Source: Thelonectria olida (lineage: Eukaryota; Ascomycota; Sordariomycetes; Hypocreales; Nectriaceae). Taken from it: 64,000 bases of DNA. This document shows positions 53,304 to 64,000 of this stretch, one piece after another (position 1 is the stretch's first letter; every line of letters begins with the position of its first letter). The stretch covers positions 1,922,001 to 1,986,000 of the forward strand of contig JAGPYM010000005.1 in the NCBI GenBank assembly GCA_020736575.1, read 5' to 3'. The position numbers and the translations under genes are program-made. Under the pieces are notes generated by a model. It was given only the letters and a program-made list of their open reading frames with translations, did not search any database and was not told the origin of the DNA.

Positions 53304-55007
53304 TCAAGTACTAACCTTCCATCGCAATAAGTTAAAGCTCAGGCGCTCGAACTTGAAAGCTTCCCCAGTCTCCCGCCATGTTGACTCTAAGACGTAGATT
53401 TTCTCATCCTCTTCCGAGTTGGTGTCTGTTGCCAGAAACCTTTCGCCGCCCATGCTGTATACCTGAACTTCAGCGCCCTTCCGAACCCCATCAATCTTGG
53501 TGGAAAAGCTATGTGCGTCGTCGCTGTTTACCACAGCGACATTCATCCATCCCTCATCGTCAATAGAAGCACTAACGTCAAGCTTTGGGACTGTGACGGT
53601 CGATTGAATCCATTCAGGAAACGTCGGACCGTCGTAGGTCGGAGTCTGCACATGAACCGACACAGCCTTGCCGCGCATAAACTTGGAGAAAAGAAGCAAC
53701 GGGAAGTAAGTAGTCTGCTTCCACACACCCCGAGGAGTCGTCATTAGAGGAGAAATAACGTTGACACTTTGCGCAATTGTGGCCATGCCAAGTTCTCTGG
53801 AGTTGCGAATGAAGATGTTCAGCCAGACGGCCACGGCCAGGCCATCGCTCAGAGTGTAGAGCTCCTCGGCTCCTTTGTTTCCCGGTGCACGCTCTGGATC
53901 CCAGACATTCCACTCGTCGAAGCAGATTGTTGGTCTCTTCTTGCTCTTTGGCTTGGTGCAGATGCGATCTACATCTGGGAAACAAGACATGTCGAACTCG
54001 CATCTCGCAAGATCAATAAGCGAGGAACACACCTGAATTGCACGTTCGGCTGCGTAGACGGAGGATATGTTTGTGTAATGGCCCTTTCCCATCGAGTAGT
54101 AGTGAATAGAGTGCATATCAATCCATCGCACGCACTGCTGGAGCGTGTAGCGATCCCAATCCGAGATGCCGTCTTTGCCACAGAGAACCAGTGTGATTGA
54201 TGGATCGAGAAGCTTCAGTGCTGTGAGGATGTTAGAGAATATCAAACAGAAGATCACTTGGCTCTTTACCTTTCGCCCATTGGACTGCTTTCTTTGCATA
54301 GTCCTCCTTGGTGTGCTGCTCGACTTGCCTTGGTTGTAGTCAGCAAAAGCATGTCTCGGGTCCAACTGTCAACGAAACGATACTGACCAAGGTCCCCACA
54401 TCTCATTCCCAAGAGCCCAGTACTTGACACGGTAGGGTTCGTCATGACCGTTTTGCCTTCGAAGGTTTGCGTAGTAGGTGTTCTTGTCACCGTTGCAGTA
54501 CTCAAGCCAGGCAAGCGCATCTTCAAGTGTTCCGGTGCCCATATTCAGACACAGATAAGGCTCAGCACCCACGGCCTTGCACCACTCCATAAACTCATCA
54601 GTGCCAAATGTGTTGGGCTCAACTCCTTCCCAAGCGAGCTCCGGACGGACTGGTCGCTTTTCTTTGGGGCCGATGCCGTCTTGCCAGCGGTACGTAGCAC
54701 AAAAGTTACCTCCAGGATAGCGAACTACCGGTACCTGGAGCTCTCTAAAGCATGAAATGACATCTGTGCGGAAGCCAAGTTCATCTGAGAGATTGTTGGG
54801 GTTTCCTGGCTCATATAGACCACCGTAAATGCACCGTCCCATGTGTCTAGGGTACTCGTCAGCAGCCTTTCAATTTGAAGTGGGCATAACTCACTCGGTA
54901 AAGCCGCCATAAATGAGGGGATTAATTTTGCTGATTGTGTTGGAGGGATTAAAGGATATCGAGGTTGAAGACTCATCTGCCTCAGGGACTACGGTAAGAG
55001 TGGTCAT
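53304..55007 (-). CDS. GH51 alpha-L-arabinofuranosidase
   Basis: Exons 55007-54895, 54846-54388, 54328-54270 and 54220-53304 give 515 residues. It releases terminal alpha-L-arabinofuranose from arabinan, arabinoxylan or their oligomers. Landmarks are INPLIYGGFTEHMGRCIYGG at the start, RYPGGNF, the acid/base Glu in GNEMWGPW, WQVEQHTKEDY right after intron 2, and the nucleophile Glu in CFDEWNVWDP. A beta-sandwich C-terminus follows. There is no signal peptide, as in the intracellular GH51 group. Its 3' end lies only 14 bp from the RIP-degraded block yet shows no RIP-like damage. A CGG-N7-CCG palindrome is 227 bp upstream. It is followed by a regulator and a sugar transporter. Confidence 0.92.
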
Positions 55008-55233
55008 TGTTGCTCAGATCTTGTCGTAAAGAATCCTAGTTTGTAAATGAACGTCGCATGTCAAGTAGAAAGACTCCTTTATAGGCACCGAACAGCTACT
55101 CTGTTTCGAGCATCAACAAGAAAGGAGTCTTGATTCTAACCACCAGAATTGAGCCCCCTTTCCTTCTTCGCACGTCCCGAATCACCGTCAACTCACTCGA
55201 CAGTCGCACCGGGAAAGGTGGGCCGGGGATTAT

Positions 55234-55246
55234 CGGCGGAGTGCCG
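55234..55246. promoter_or_regulatory. CGGC-N5-GCCG palindrome upstream of GH51
   Basis: ATCGGC-GGAGT-GCCGAT (55232-55248) has perfect 6 bp arms. It sits between the GH51 start (55007) and the 3' end of the Zn2Cys6 gene. The same inner form CGGC-N5-GCCG occurs at 57757. Confidence 0.5.
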
Positions 55247-55404
55247 ATCGGGGAGTATCGGTGCCCCTCCCGTCCCACGCGTGCGGAACCACATCATGAC
55301 TCGTCATCACATCGCGGAACCAGCCAACGGGCCGTCGTGTCAGGAGAACAGTACCCGAGTGTATTCCTAGTCTACGGCAAAGCAAAGATTCAGCTGACTC
55401 CTCC

Positions 55405-57550
55405 CTACTCTAGCCTCGAGACCAACTCCCGCAGCCGCGCCAATAAACTCTTGACATCAGCACTCTCTGGCTCCCAATACTCGAGACAGGTAAACACCCT
55501 TGACACCGAGTATTTCCACCCCTCCGGTAGAAGCCCCGCTAGACTGGGTTCTTGCCTTGCCCGAAATGCTATAGCCAAGAGCTGGAGCGTGCTGCGAGAA
55601 CAGGTCCTGATCATCAACCAAGTCCCTTGATGTCGATGCCAAAACCCCTCCTCGCAGATGGTTAGCCGGTATACCGCATTCGACAGGGCCTCGCGCGCTA
55701 TTGCTAGGACGTATGGTCCGATCTCGTTGATTTCCTTGCAAGCGACGGCTCGAACCGCGGGGAAATAGAGCACATCCAAAATGTCAACAAGGTGGCCCCT
55801 CAGAATTCCCCGGAGAGTATCCCCAGTGCCCTCATTCGCGTTGCTCGGAAACGCCATAGCTGGTGGAAGCATCTCGCGCCAAGTGTCCAGCTTGGCTTTG
55901 AACCGCTCAACGTCATGGCGGTATCTGTCTTCTCCTGAAGCAGTCCACCAATTGGTAGTGTAGTACCATGAATCAGCCCAGTACCTCGACGACAGCGCCT
56001 CGTTCATGATGCGACGAAGGGCAATCTCGGCCAAGTAAAAGAACCAAGCCTTCTCAAGATGGTCCCGCTCTCGTTGTGCAGCTGATTCAGATCGCGTGTG
56101 GTTCCCTATCAACTGACTTGGGCTGGGCGGAGACGGATAGACGTGAGAGTACTGCATCTCGTTGAGGCTCGATCCAGGGAGCCCCAGCTCTGTTCTCAAT
56201 TCCCTGTATTCGGAATTAGCAACCCCATTCAAGTTTTCATGTACGTGTGGACTTGGACTTGCAATTCACTTTTCAGGCAGCTCCAATAGAGGCTCTCCTC
56301 CATGTGTTGCTCGCCATCGCCCTTGGATACTTGGACATGCGACAATTGGCCTTCGGCGGGGCCTCCAGCATGGCCTCTTGCAACTAACCATCCGACGCAT
56401 TGCGTGCCGGCCTGAGAAAACGCTTTCCATGCTGCCATTATTCGGAACGTCGTCATTAGGTACACTGCAGTCAAGAAACTACACTGCACTGCGAGAAGGG
56501 AGTTGCTGTGGTACAGCATGCCAATCCGGCGTTGAGACATCTGGAAGTAGAGCTCGGCGCGTTTGAGCCGGTCCACCCTCCTCGAATACCCAGGCTGGGC
56601 TTCCTTCGAGACCGGCGGAGAGAGAACGCTAACGGCGCATATGAGGAGCTTTTGGGGTCAGTGGGTGATAACCAAACAAGCTGGGATGGGACCTGACTTA
56701 CAACGAGACAAGTGGTTCCGTCCCATCGGAGCCCGGTTTCGGCAATGTCACTTACACGAGCCCATACTTGGTCGACGACAAAGATGGGGTTCTTGAGATG
56801 GTTCGTCGCGAGAAAGTTTTCCACGAGTTGGGCTATCACCTCTGGGTCAAGATCAAAGAGGCCATCTTCCGCCACAGTTTGAACATGACCACCCTCATGT
56901 CCGAGACTCGATGTGAGAGACGGGTAATGGTGGATGTCGAAGACCGGCCAACGAAGGAGGCTCTCAACCCTCATCTCGGAGCTTCGAGTCACCACGTCTG
57001 CTGCCGGCGGGCGATCATTTCCGGGCTGCGATTCGTCAGACATTGTAGCGTCAGGAGTGTAGCTGAGCGGCTGGTTGGCGGATGACCCCAGCTGCTGAAG
57101 TCCCGGCTGGTCAGCTGAAGTCCCGTCGTTGGACTCGTTCCGACTGAGAAGTGCCGTGATATTGCGCTCCATCTCGCCCAACCTCTGTAGAATAGCTAGA
57201 CTTCCCCTGTCAAGCTTAGAGTGATCTGACGGGCCATCGTCGGGATAACCACATGCTCCTCCAGTTGCTCTGCAGAAACCGCACACTGGTCGCCGATTGT
57301 CACATTTTGTCTTTCGGGAACGACAGACAAGGCAGGCGGTTCCTGCTCGTCTCCTAGCATATGATGCAGACTCCCGAGAGGTCGGGCCCGAGCCTTGTCC
57401 TGGAGGGGATGTTGAGTGGTCAACGAAGGAGCTTGGCGACGATTGCCCAGCCATAGTCGGCCGTGGCGTGGAGTGAGTTGCTGGGAGGGGATCTGAGAGC
57501 AAGTTGGCCAGCAAGGGCGCCATGGCCGGCCCTCGACGAACGTGATCCAT
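55405..57550 (-). CDS. Zn2Cys6 fungal transcription factor of the arabinose-type module
   Basis: Exons 57550-56702, 56648-56245 and 56203-55405 give 683 residues. The zinc cluster lies at about residues 72-98 (ACLVCRSRKTKCDNRRP, then CGFC, then C), after a Ser/Pro-rich N-terminus. A coiled stretch follows (SLAILQRLGEMERNITALL), then the fungal middle homology domain (RAELYFQMSQRRIGMLYHSN, YWSCLKSE). Intron 1 (GTAAGT...AAAAG) is clear. Intron 2 (GTACAT...ATACAG, 41 bp) is short and less certain; it joins to give ELRTELGLPGSSL. The regulator lies between GH51 and a divergently oriented sugar transporter, with matching palindromes before both, so it probably controls this small module. Confidence 0.85.
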
Positions 57551-57756
57551 TTGTGTACTCGTTGCTTCTGGTGTCTGAGCCTGGTGTTACTGTGACGTGA
57601 CGGCAAGTTGACTGGTCTCGCCTCCCAACATCCTCACCATGCAACCATGAAATGGCTTGCGGGGCATGGATATCTTCCCCCACCAGTCAAGCGACCGCGG
57701 CGCTAGTTATCCTCTCCACCCCGATACTCCCCGACGCCTGTCTTCCCCTCAGGTGA

Positions 57757-57769
57757 CGGCCTCGAGCCG
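57757..57769. promoter_or_regulatory. CGGC-N5-GCCG palindrome between regulator and sugar transporter
   Basis: ACGGC-CTCGA-GCCGT has perfect 5 bp arms and lies in the 435 bp divergent promoter 57551-57985. Same inner form and spacing as the site before GH51. Confidence 0.5.
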
Positions 57770-57985
57770 TGAACTGCTGCCACAATGTGGCCTGCTTTCT
57801 GGGGACCCCAGCTGGAGACCCCGGATTCGGGATCGATAGAGTCATGGTGGCCACGAGGTGTGTGAACGGTAAGCAGCATCGGTCTTCTTGTCTTGAAGGA
57901 TATATAGCCTCGCCTTGCGACCTTTCTTGGTATCACCCATCAGCAAGCCCCCTCATCGACTTAATTGGTACTTACAGCGATCGTC

Positions 57986-59637
57986 ATGTCTTTGGATCAA
58001 GTCAAGGGCCACGAGGCCGAGGACGTTGAGCACGTCCACGATGCCGCAGCCGACCTCGGACACATTGCCAACAACCAAGAACACGACCTCAACGTTATCC
58101 AGACTATACGGAAGCGTCCACTGGTCTTCGCCTGGGCCTTCTTCGCTGTCTTGACCTGCCTGCTCGTCTCGTTTGAGAACAATGCCTCGGGCATGGTCCT
58201 TAGCATTCCAGAGTTCCGCAAGGACTTTGGCTACTACTACGAGGGATCCTATGTGCTTGAAGCGGATTGGCAGTCGGCCTTCTATGGCGGCCCGATCGCC
58301 AGCTCCATTGTGGGCACATTCTCTGCTGGCTACTTTGCCGACGTATTTGGAAGAAAGCCTTTGACGATCGGTTCCATTATTGTATCATTTGCCGCCGTCG
58401 CACTCGAGTTTGTCGCAACAACAAATGCCATGTTCTTTGGCGGCAAGTTCCTCAACGGTTTCGTAGCAGGCGTCCTGTTGTCGGTCTCGGTCACCTACAT
58501 CGGAGAGGTCAGTTTCCCTGTATCTGGTGTCAATTCGGGAATATTTCCTGACAAATTCACGCCTAGGTCACTCCTCTCGCTCTCCGTGGCGTGATGACAT
58601 GCTTGACTGCCTTGATGATGACTGTTGGCCCATTGACGGCAGCCATCATCATTGACAAGACGGGCTCGGATGAGTCTCGGTGGGCTTACAGAGCAGTCTT
58701 CTGCACCCAATTTGCATTTGCTGGGCTTTGCGCAATCTTTGCTCCGTTTATGCCCGAATCGCCCATGTGGGTGCTGAGCTCGGGAAACACCCAAAAGGCG
58801 TCTGATTCCCTTCGTCGACTAGGATATACTGGGACCGATCTTGAGATGCGACGCTCTCAGCTCCAGACATTGCTCGACGAGGCCCGAGAGGAATCCGCCG
58901 GTGCGACATATCTTGACTGCTTCCGACGATCCAACTTGCGTCGCACCATCATTTCCGTCATGCCCTTGGCCATTCAGGCGCTCAGTGGCGTGTACTTTAT
59001 TGCGTCGTACGGAACGTACTACATCCAACTCGCCGGGTACAGCACCGCCGCCAGCTTCAAGCTGCAGATTGTGCAGCACGGCCTCTCGATGGCCGGAAAC
59101 ATTTGCTCCTGGTATCTCATTGATCACGTCGGTCGGCGCCCTCTGACATTCTGGGGAACTTTGTCCATCACCATTATTCTTCTCATCGCCGCAAGTCTCG
59201 CAGCTGAGGGCAGCCCAGGCGCCATCAAGGGGTCTGTTGCATTTATCGTTCTTTACAATTTCTTTTACAACATTACCATTGGCGCGACGGCCTACACGCT
59301 CCTTTGCGAAGTTGCGACGTCCAGACTCCGCGTCAAGACTATCTCCATCGGCGTCGCGCTCCAGTACATCATCTACTGTGTTTGGGCATTTGTCATTCCC
59401 TATGTCTTTAACCCCGATCAGGCCAACCTCGGAGCGAAGACTGCCTACATCTTCGGAGCCATTGGTGTTTTGTGCCTCGTGTACCTGTGGTTCTACCAGC
59501 CCGAAACGGCCAACCGCAGCTACGAGGAGTTGGATGAGCTGTTCAGAAAGGGAATTAGCGTGCGGGACTTTGGAAAGTACAAGACAGAGGTGGAAACGAA
59601 GGGCGAAGAGGCCAAGGAAATGAAGGCAGAGAACTGA
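57986..59637 (+). CDS. MFS sugar-porter transporter (alpha-glucoside/hexose permease type)
   Basis: Exons 57986-58507 and 58567-59637 give 530 residues and 12 predicted membrane helices. The start is the ATG of MSLDQVKGHEAEDVEH. Sugar-porter motifs are visible: ADVFGRKP after TM2-3, MPESPMWVLSSG after TM6, and DHVGRRPL in the second half. The closing motif is QPETANRSYEELDELF. The intron (GTCAGT...CCTAG) joins YIGEV-TPLALRG. Its position next to a GH51 enzyme and a regulator suggests uptake of L-arabinose or arabino-oligosaccharides; the branch resembles maltose-type permeases, so other oligosaccharides are possible. Confidence 0.9.
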
Positions 59638-60063
59638 GCGGGAGAGTTGAGAATCGTAGATGTAGGCAGGTCTACTTCCTACACTGGCGATGCTCGTAAG
59701 TAGTCGTAGTAAATTACCTAGTACCTATAGTGTATACCGAACTAGTACTTGATGCATTTTGATCGTTTGAGAACAGCATTTCCTCTAGGTACTTATCCTA
59801 TGGCAACCATTGATCCAATGGATGCTAACAGATTGAATCCTTCATTAGCGCCTTCATGATAACTCGGCTCTCGGAGGGCGAAATCGACAAGGTTTTTGTG
59901 GGTCTTTCCTCTCCGCATCTCGCTCAACTTGGAGTCGAAGATGGTAGAAATGACGAGTCACTATCAAAGACGTTTGGCATGCAGACACGTCACAGAGTTT
60001 CACGCCCCAATCGATCTCTTCCCTTCTTTTGTCCTCTTTACTATCGTCTGCGCAACATTCAGC
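59638..60063. other. Intergenic stretch
   Basis: No gene seen. The reading frame of the next gene is open here and has ATGs at 59941 and 59950, but that would add a hydrophobic N-terminus unlikely for a nuclear protein. Confidence 0.4.
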
Positions 60064-62708
60064 ATGGCCAATCACGAACCTGATCTAACTCACCCGCATA
60101 GTCCGGAGCTCCCCACACTCTTCGATGCGGAGCTTATGGCTCTTGACCTGAGCCGCACCTTGGACCGGGAACTCGACCGGACCAGAATTCAGGATACTGT
60201 TTCTCCTTCTCTCTTACGAGAGTTTCGTGTTGATGGAGTCTATGATACCGCAAGCCATTCATATCAAGGTCGGGGTACCATCGCTGCCAATCAGTTGAAC
60301 GAGCAGCCTGCCAATGACTGGCAACAAGCAAATATGTCTCTTGCTCGTGGGCTTCATAGCGATCACGGAGTCTACAGAAATGATCCAGATGGGCCATATC
60401 CTGGTACCGAAGCCATGACGGAGCCAATCGTTGATCCATTTGAGGCCGCCTCAACTATGACAGGGCCCCCCAGACAAACTGCCGGATTTACAGCACCATC
60501 CAAGATCGGAAAACGCTTTTCTTCAGGAGCAGTCAAAATTCTCAAATCTTGGCTTTCAAACCATACCAAGAACCCATACCCTGGCGTAGGAGACGTCGAG
60601 ACCATGCAGCGACAAACCGGTCTCAGTCGGCAACAGATAATCACCTGGCTCGCAAACGCAAGACGGAGGCAAAAGTTCCAGCCCCAGCGACAGCCCATGC
60701 CCCAAGATGGTCCTGAGGGAACTCCTCCCATCGACGTCCCCCGACGACAGCCAACGCCAATCCCTTTCGGCGACATGAACCCCATGGAACGATGGCAAAA
60801 TTCTCCCCCTGAGCATGAACCAGCCACCGCCGTTGCAATCGCAAAAGCTGTGTCTGATTTCTCTCCAGCCTCCGATGATATCGAACAACAGCGGACAAGG
60901 ATCTCTCAGCCCGTGCTGTCATTGCGCAGTAGCTCTTCTGCTAGCAGTGCAGTTACATCCCAAGGGAGCAGCCATTCCTTGTCTTCTGCCTACTCCCATA
61001 CTTCCCGAGCGTCCATCAACTCCCTCGACCGACTCAAGAAAGCAATCAAACGGAGACGACGCCGTATCGCCCCAGTTCGACAAGACGGTGACAGTGTAAA
61101 CCCCCTCCTGCAAGGCTACCACACCTTTCAGTGCACCTTTTGCACCGAGACTTTCAAGACAAAGCACAACTGGCGGCGCCATGAAAAATCAATGCACTTG
61201 TCACTCGAGCAATGGGAGTGCTCGCCGAGTGGCCCAACCTTGGTTAACGACAAGGGCGAGCATGTGTGCGTCTACTGTGGGCATGTCAATCCTGATCAAC
61301 AACACTTGGCTGAACACAACTACGGGACCTGCCAGGAGAGATCACTCGAAGATAGGACATTTTTCCGAAAGGATCATCTGCAACAACATTTGAAGCTGGT
61401 GCATAGTGCCCAGTTTCGCAAGTTCCCGATGGAGCAGTGGAAGTACGAGAATGAAGAGATTCGGTCGCGCTGTGGCTTTTGTGGTCTCGTCTTGACTTCC
61501 TGGACAGATCGAGTCGATCATGTAGCAGAGCATTTCAAGGAGGGCAAGACTATGGTCGATTGGCGAGGTGAATGGGGGTTTGATCGTCATGTGCTAGACA
61601 TGGTTGAAAACTCAGTGGCCCCTTGCAAGTTGGCGCCCAACTCCTGCTGTCTCAAGCATGCTAACCCAGGTTCACAGACCTCATACACTACGAGAGACAC
61701 TCACCTTGGCCATTTACAACGCATCAAGGCCTTCCCGGAACTCCTACCAGTGCCTTTGAGCTGATCAAGGTAGAGCTTGAGTATTTCTCAACGAACCACG
61801 TCAACAAAAACCACTCGGCACCATCAAACGACGATCTGCAGTATGAAACCTGCTGCATCATCTTTGGCTCTGAGATGCTTGCCCCTGGGTCTTCTCCATC
61901 GCCGTCCTCCTGGCTGCGCGATCTTTTCATGTCGCCAAAGGACATTGTTGACCGTGCAAGAGTCCGTCCGATGAAGAGTGCAGCCAAGTCACGCATCACG
62001 GAGTTGAAGATTGCAGGGAAAGAAGCAATATTTGCCAATTGCATGCTCGAAGAGCAGCTTCACAAGTACGTCGATATTCCTCGACTGCTTGGTCTAGAAG
62101 TTGGCGACGACGAGCTCCAACACGAAGCATGCAACATTGTCACCCGCATGGATGCGTCGCTTCCCAACCCATCCGACATGTTTGTGAACTTCTTGGTTAG
62201 TCTTATCCATCGCTCAACACGCTGGCTTGTGCCATTTCGCAAGCGCGCAAAGCTACCGGTCGTCGAAGAGTTTGAGGAGGCCGAGGCAGAGCGTACTTGG
62301 GCAACGCCAGATTTGAGCATGAATGGCATAGTGCTACAGCAGTCGATCGAAGAGCCGCCAGGCGTGGCTGAAGACCAAGAACTGGATCACGGCACCGATT
62401 TTCTTTACCTCAACGACAGCAACTGCTATAGGCGCCTTGCTCGTGAACTGTCCCGATTCGTGGCAACCACAACCTCTCCGAGAAACCCCAACAGCCATGT
62501 GCCGACTGATGGGGAGCTTCAGTACCAGGCTCGCTGGATTATGTTTGGCGGGTGAGTATTATTCCGCCTGGGATCTCCTTTTCTCTTCAGCGCGCTAATG
62601 TTTGATCTTGGTAGTGATGATCCATGGAACCAGACTCCGCTTGATAATGAGGAATGGTTGCGAGAATTCAAGAAGGACGTGGGACTTCTTCCCAAGGAAA
62701 GTGGTTGA
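60064..62708 (+). CDS. TALE-type homeobox plus C2H2 zinc-finger transcription factor
   Basis: Exons 60064-61624, 61678-62551 and 62615-62708 give 842 residues. A KN/TALE homeodomain lies at about residues 148-205 (KNPYPGVGDVETMQRQTG, then QIITWLANARRRQK, the recognition helix). A Ser-rich linker and a basic run (KAIKRRRRR) follow, then C2H2-like fingers (CTFCTETFKTKHNWRRHEKS; CVYCGHVNPDQQHLAEH; CGFCGLVLTSWTDRVDH). A C-terminal conserved region includes YERHSPWPF and DDPWNQTPLDNEEWL. Intron 1 is a GC-AG intron: donor GCAAGT at 61625, branch GCTAAC, acceptor TTCACAG. Without it the frame loses the family sequence. The start at 60064 has a good context (AGCATGGCC). Confidence 0.88.
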
Positions 62709-63262
62709 GGGGAGTTTACAAATTAATGATAGAATTAATTAACTGAGTGATTTCCATTATCATTTGTGTAAACTCCAATGTTCGACAGTCCACATATTTG
62801 GTACTGCCGTCACCTCACATAGTAGGTTCGAAATGCACACCGTTCGCAAGCGGCAAACATGGAAACAACTGCTTCAGTGCCTCAGAATTTGTATCACAAT
62901 CAATATTACTCAACATTTCATCGGGACCTTATTAAGAACTCAGTGAAGGGCGAAACTCGGCGTGATTCTTGTGGGTCTTCACGCCCTACGCAGCACGCCT
63001 TGCGCCTTTCAAGTCAATGAGGCTCTCCGAACTTCCGAAGTCCACCTCAATGAAACAAGGTGAAGTAAAAGCTGCGAATATATTTACTCGGCCATGGCAA
63101 GGCCAATTTTGTTGTCACACCTATTCTCACATCATTCCGCCGTCATCAGCTCACTTAGTTGATCTAGTTGCCGACCTTCAGCACTCACACCGCCAAAAAC
63201 ACAAGGAAGCCATCTCTGGCGCAAGTCCAACATTCACGAGGTTCTTCTAAGCATCCGGTACA
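62709..63262. other. Intergenic stretch
   Basis: No gene or RNA recognised. A GGTTCGAA at 62824 resembles a tRNA B box but no matching tRNA fold was found. Confidence 0.45.
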
Positions 63263-64000
63263 ATGAGAGTGGGATTCTTGGGACTGGGCATGATGGGCAC
63301 CCCCATGGCCATGAACCTCTGCCGCAAGTTCCGCCTCACTGTCTGGAACCGAAGCACGTCAAAATACGCACCCTTGACGCAGGCAGGGGTGAGAATTGGG
63401 AATAGTCCGGCCGACGTCGTTGACCAGTCCGATGTCACTTTTGTCATGTTGTTCGATGGGCCCGCAATCGACTCAATATTCAATGACGACCTCAAAAGAG
63501 CCCTGCGCGGGAAGACTCTCGTAAACACCAGCTCCGTCTCCGTCGAGTTCAGCAAGCGACTGGCCCAAAGAGTGAGCGAAGCCGGTGGCGATTTCATCGA
63601 GATGCCTGTAAGTGGCAGCAAAGTGCCAGCTGAGCAAGGCCGGCTTGTTGGCATGATGGCTGGCAACGCTGAAGTCGCCGAGCGCATCCGACCCGTGGTC
63701 GAGCCCATTACCAGTGCCGCAGTATACTGCGGCCCAATCGGCGCTGGCCTCAAGACCAAATACGCAGCGAACCTTTATCTCATTACCATGACTGCCGGCC
63801 TTGCAGAATCGATGAGCCTGGCCAAGGCACAAGGCCTCGATTTGGAGTCGTTTGGAGAGGTGCTTAACGCAGGTCAAATGGCCTCGTCGTACTCGAAGCT
63901 AAAAATCGCAAAGATGCTCAACCAAGACTGGTCACCGCAGGCAGCCATCAACGATTGCTACAACAGTACACAGCTGATTCATGCGGCGGCCAAGGGAGAA
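63263..64000 (+). CDS. 3-hydroxyisobutyrate dehydrogenase-like beta-hydroxyacid dehydrogenase, 5' part
   Basis: An open frame from the ATG at 63263 to the window end (246 codons, no stop). The N-terminal Rossmann fold starts at once with VGFLGLGMMGTPMA. The substrate-binding motif is MPVSGSKVPAEQGRL, a variant of DAPVSGG, and the catalytic Lys lies in GAGLKTKYAANL (GxGxxxKxxxN). The all-alpha C-terminal domain begins with LAESMSLAKAQGLDLE. Family members oxidise 3-hydroxyacids with NAD(P) or reduce tartronate or succinate semialdehydes. The exact substrate cannot be told. The 3' end lies outside the window. Confidence 0.9.
   Translation, partial: MRVGFLGLGMMGTPMAMNLCRKFRLTVWNRSTSKYAPLTQAGVRIGNSPADVVDQSDVTFVMLFDGPAIDSIFNDDLKRALRGKTLVNTSSVSVEFSKRLAQRVSEAGGDFIEMPVSGSKVPAEQGRLVGMMAGNAEVAERIRPVVEPITSAAVYCGPIGAGLKTKYAANLYLITMTAGLAESMSLAKAQGLDLESFGEVLNAGQMASSYSKLKIAKMLNQDWSPQAAINDCYNSTQLIHAAAKGE

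Noticed and set aside
62815..62835. Possible tRNA B box (GGTTCGAA)
   Set aside because: No A box or cloverleaf could be built around it.
1..64000. CRISPR arrays, rRNA, riboswitches, insertion sequences of bacterial type
   Set aside because: None seen; the window is fungal nuclear DNA with spliceosomal introns.

Overview
The window is a piece of a filamentous ascomycete (Pezizomycotina) chromosome. Coding genes are broken by 45-78 bp introns with GTRNGT donors and CTRAC-type branch sites. Zn2Cys6 regulators, an NmrA-free set of fungal oxidoreductases and two sugar transporters are present, and about 10 kb is reduced to A+T by C-to-T and G-to-A changes typical of repeat-induced point mutation (RIP). 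A Sordariomycete is likely, but the genus cannot be fixed from sequence alone. All exon joins given here were read by eye.

Left part (1-8 kb): the 3' end of a full-size ABCB multidrug transporter, a sugar-porter MFS gene, and a divergently transcribed intracellular-type GH78 alpha-L-rhamnosidase. The last two share a promoter carrying a perfect CGG-N8-CCG palindrome. A decayed collagen-like gene follows.

Central metabolic cluster (9.4-21.6 kb): Zn2Cys6 regulator, amidohydrolase, cytochrome P450, membrane SDR, Baeyer-Villiger-type flavin monooxygenase and HSL-type alpha/beta hydrolase. The enzyme set reads as hydroxylation, alcohol oxidation, Baeyer-Villiger oxygen insertion, and ester or lactone opening of a lipophilic substrate. 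No PKS, NRPS or terpene synthase lies in the window. CGG-N7-CCG palindromes recur in front of the regulator, between amidohydrolase and P450, three times before the SDR, and before the hydrolase.

Next block (22.6-33.6 kb): alpha-arrestin, nitrilase or cyanide hydratase, AsaB/CmcJ-like oxygenase, then three damaged genes in a row (old yellow enzyme, DHA1-type MFS, pepsin-like protein), then a GNT1-like glycosyltransferase.

Repeat block (35.5-53.3 kb): an old, RIP-mutated Ty3/gypsy element (36701-52995, TSD TAAAC) is split by a young, RIP-free relative (43331-51554, TSD CTTAT, LTRs identical by eye). The young element has a long Gag with four extra Cys/His modules, a textbook -1 frameshift site joining Gag to Pol, a chromodomain integrase, a self-priming PBS, and a spliced antisense gene between pol and the 3' LTR. 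This antisense gene is the strongest candidate here for something not previously described.

Right part (53.3-64 kb): a GH51 alpha-L-arabinofuranosidase, a Zn2Cys6 regulator and a sugar transporter form a small arabinose-type utilisation module with its own CGGC-N5-GCCG palindromes. A homeobox plus C2H2 regulator with a GC-AG intron follows, and the window ends inside a beta-hydroxyacid dehydrogenase.
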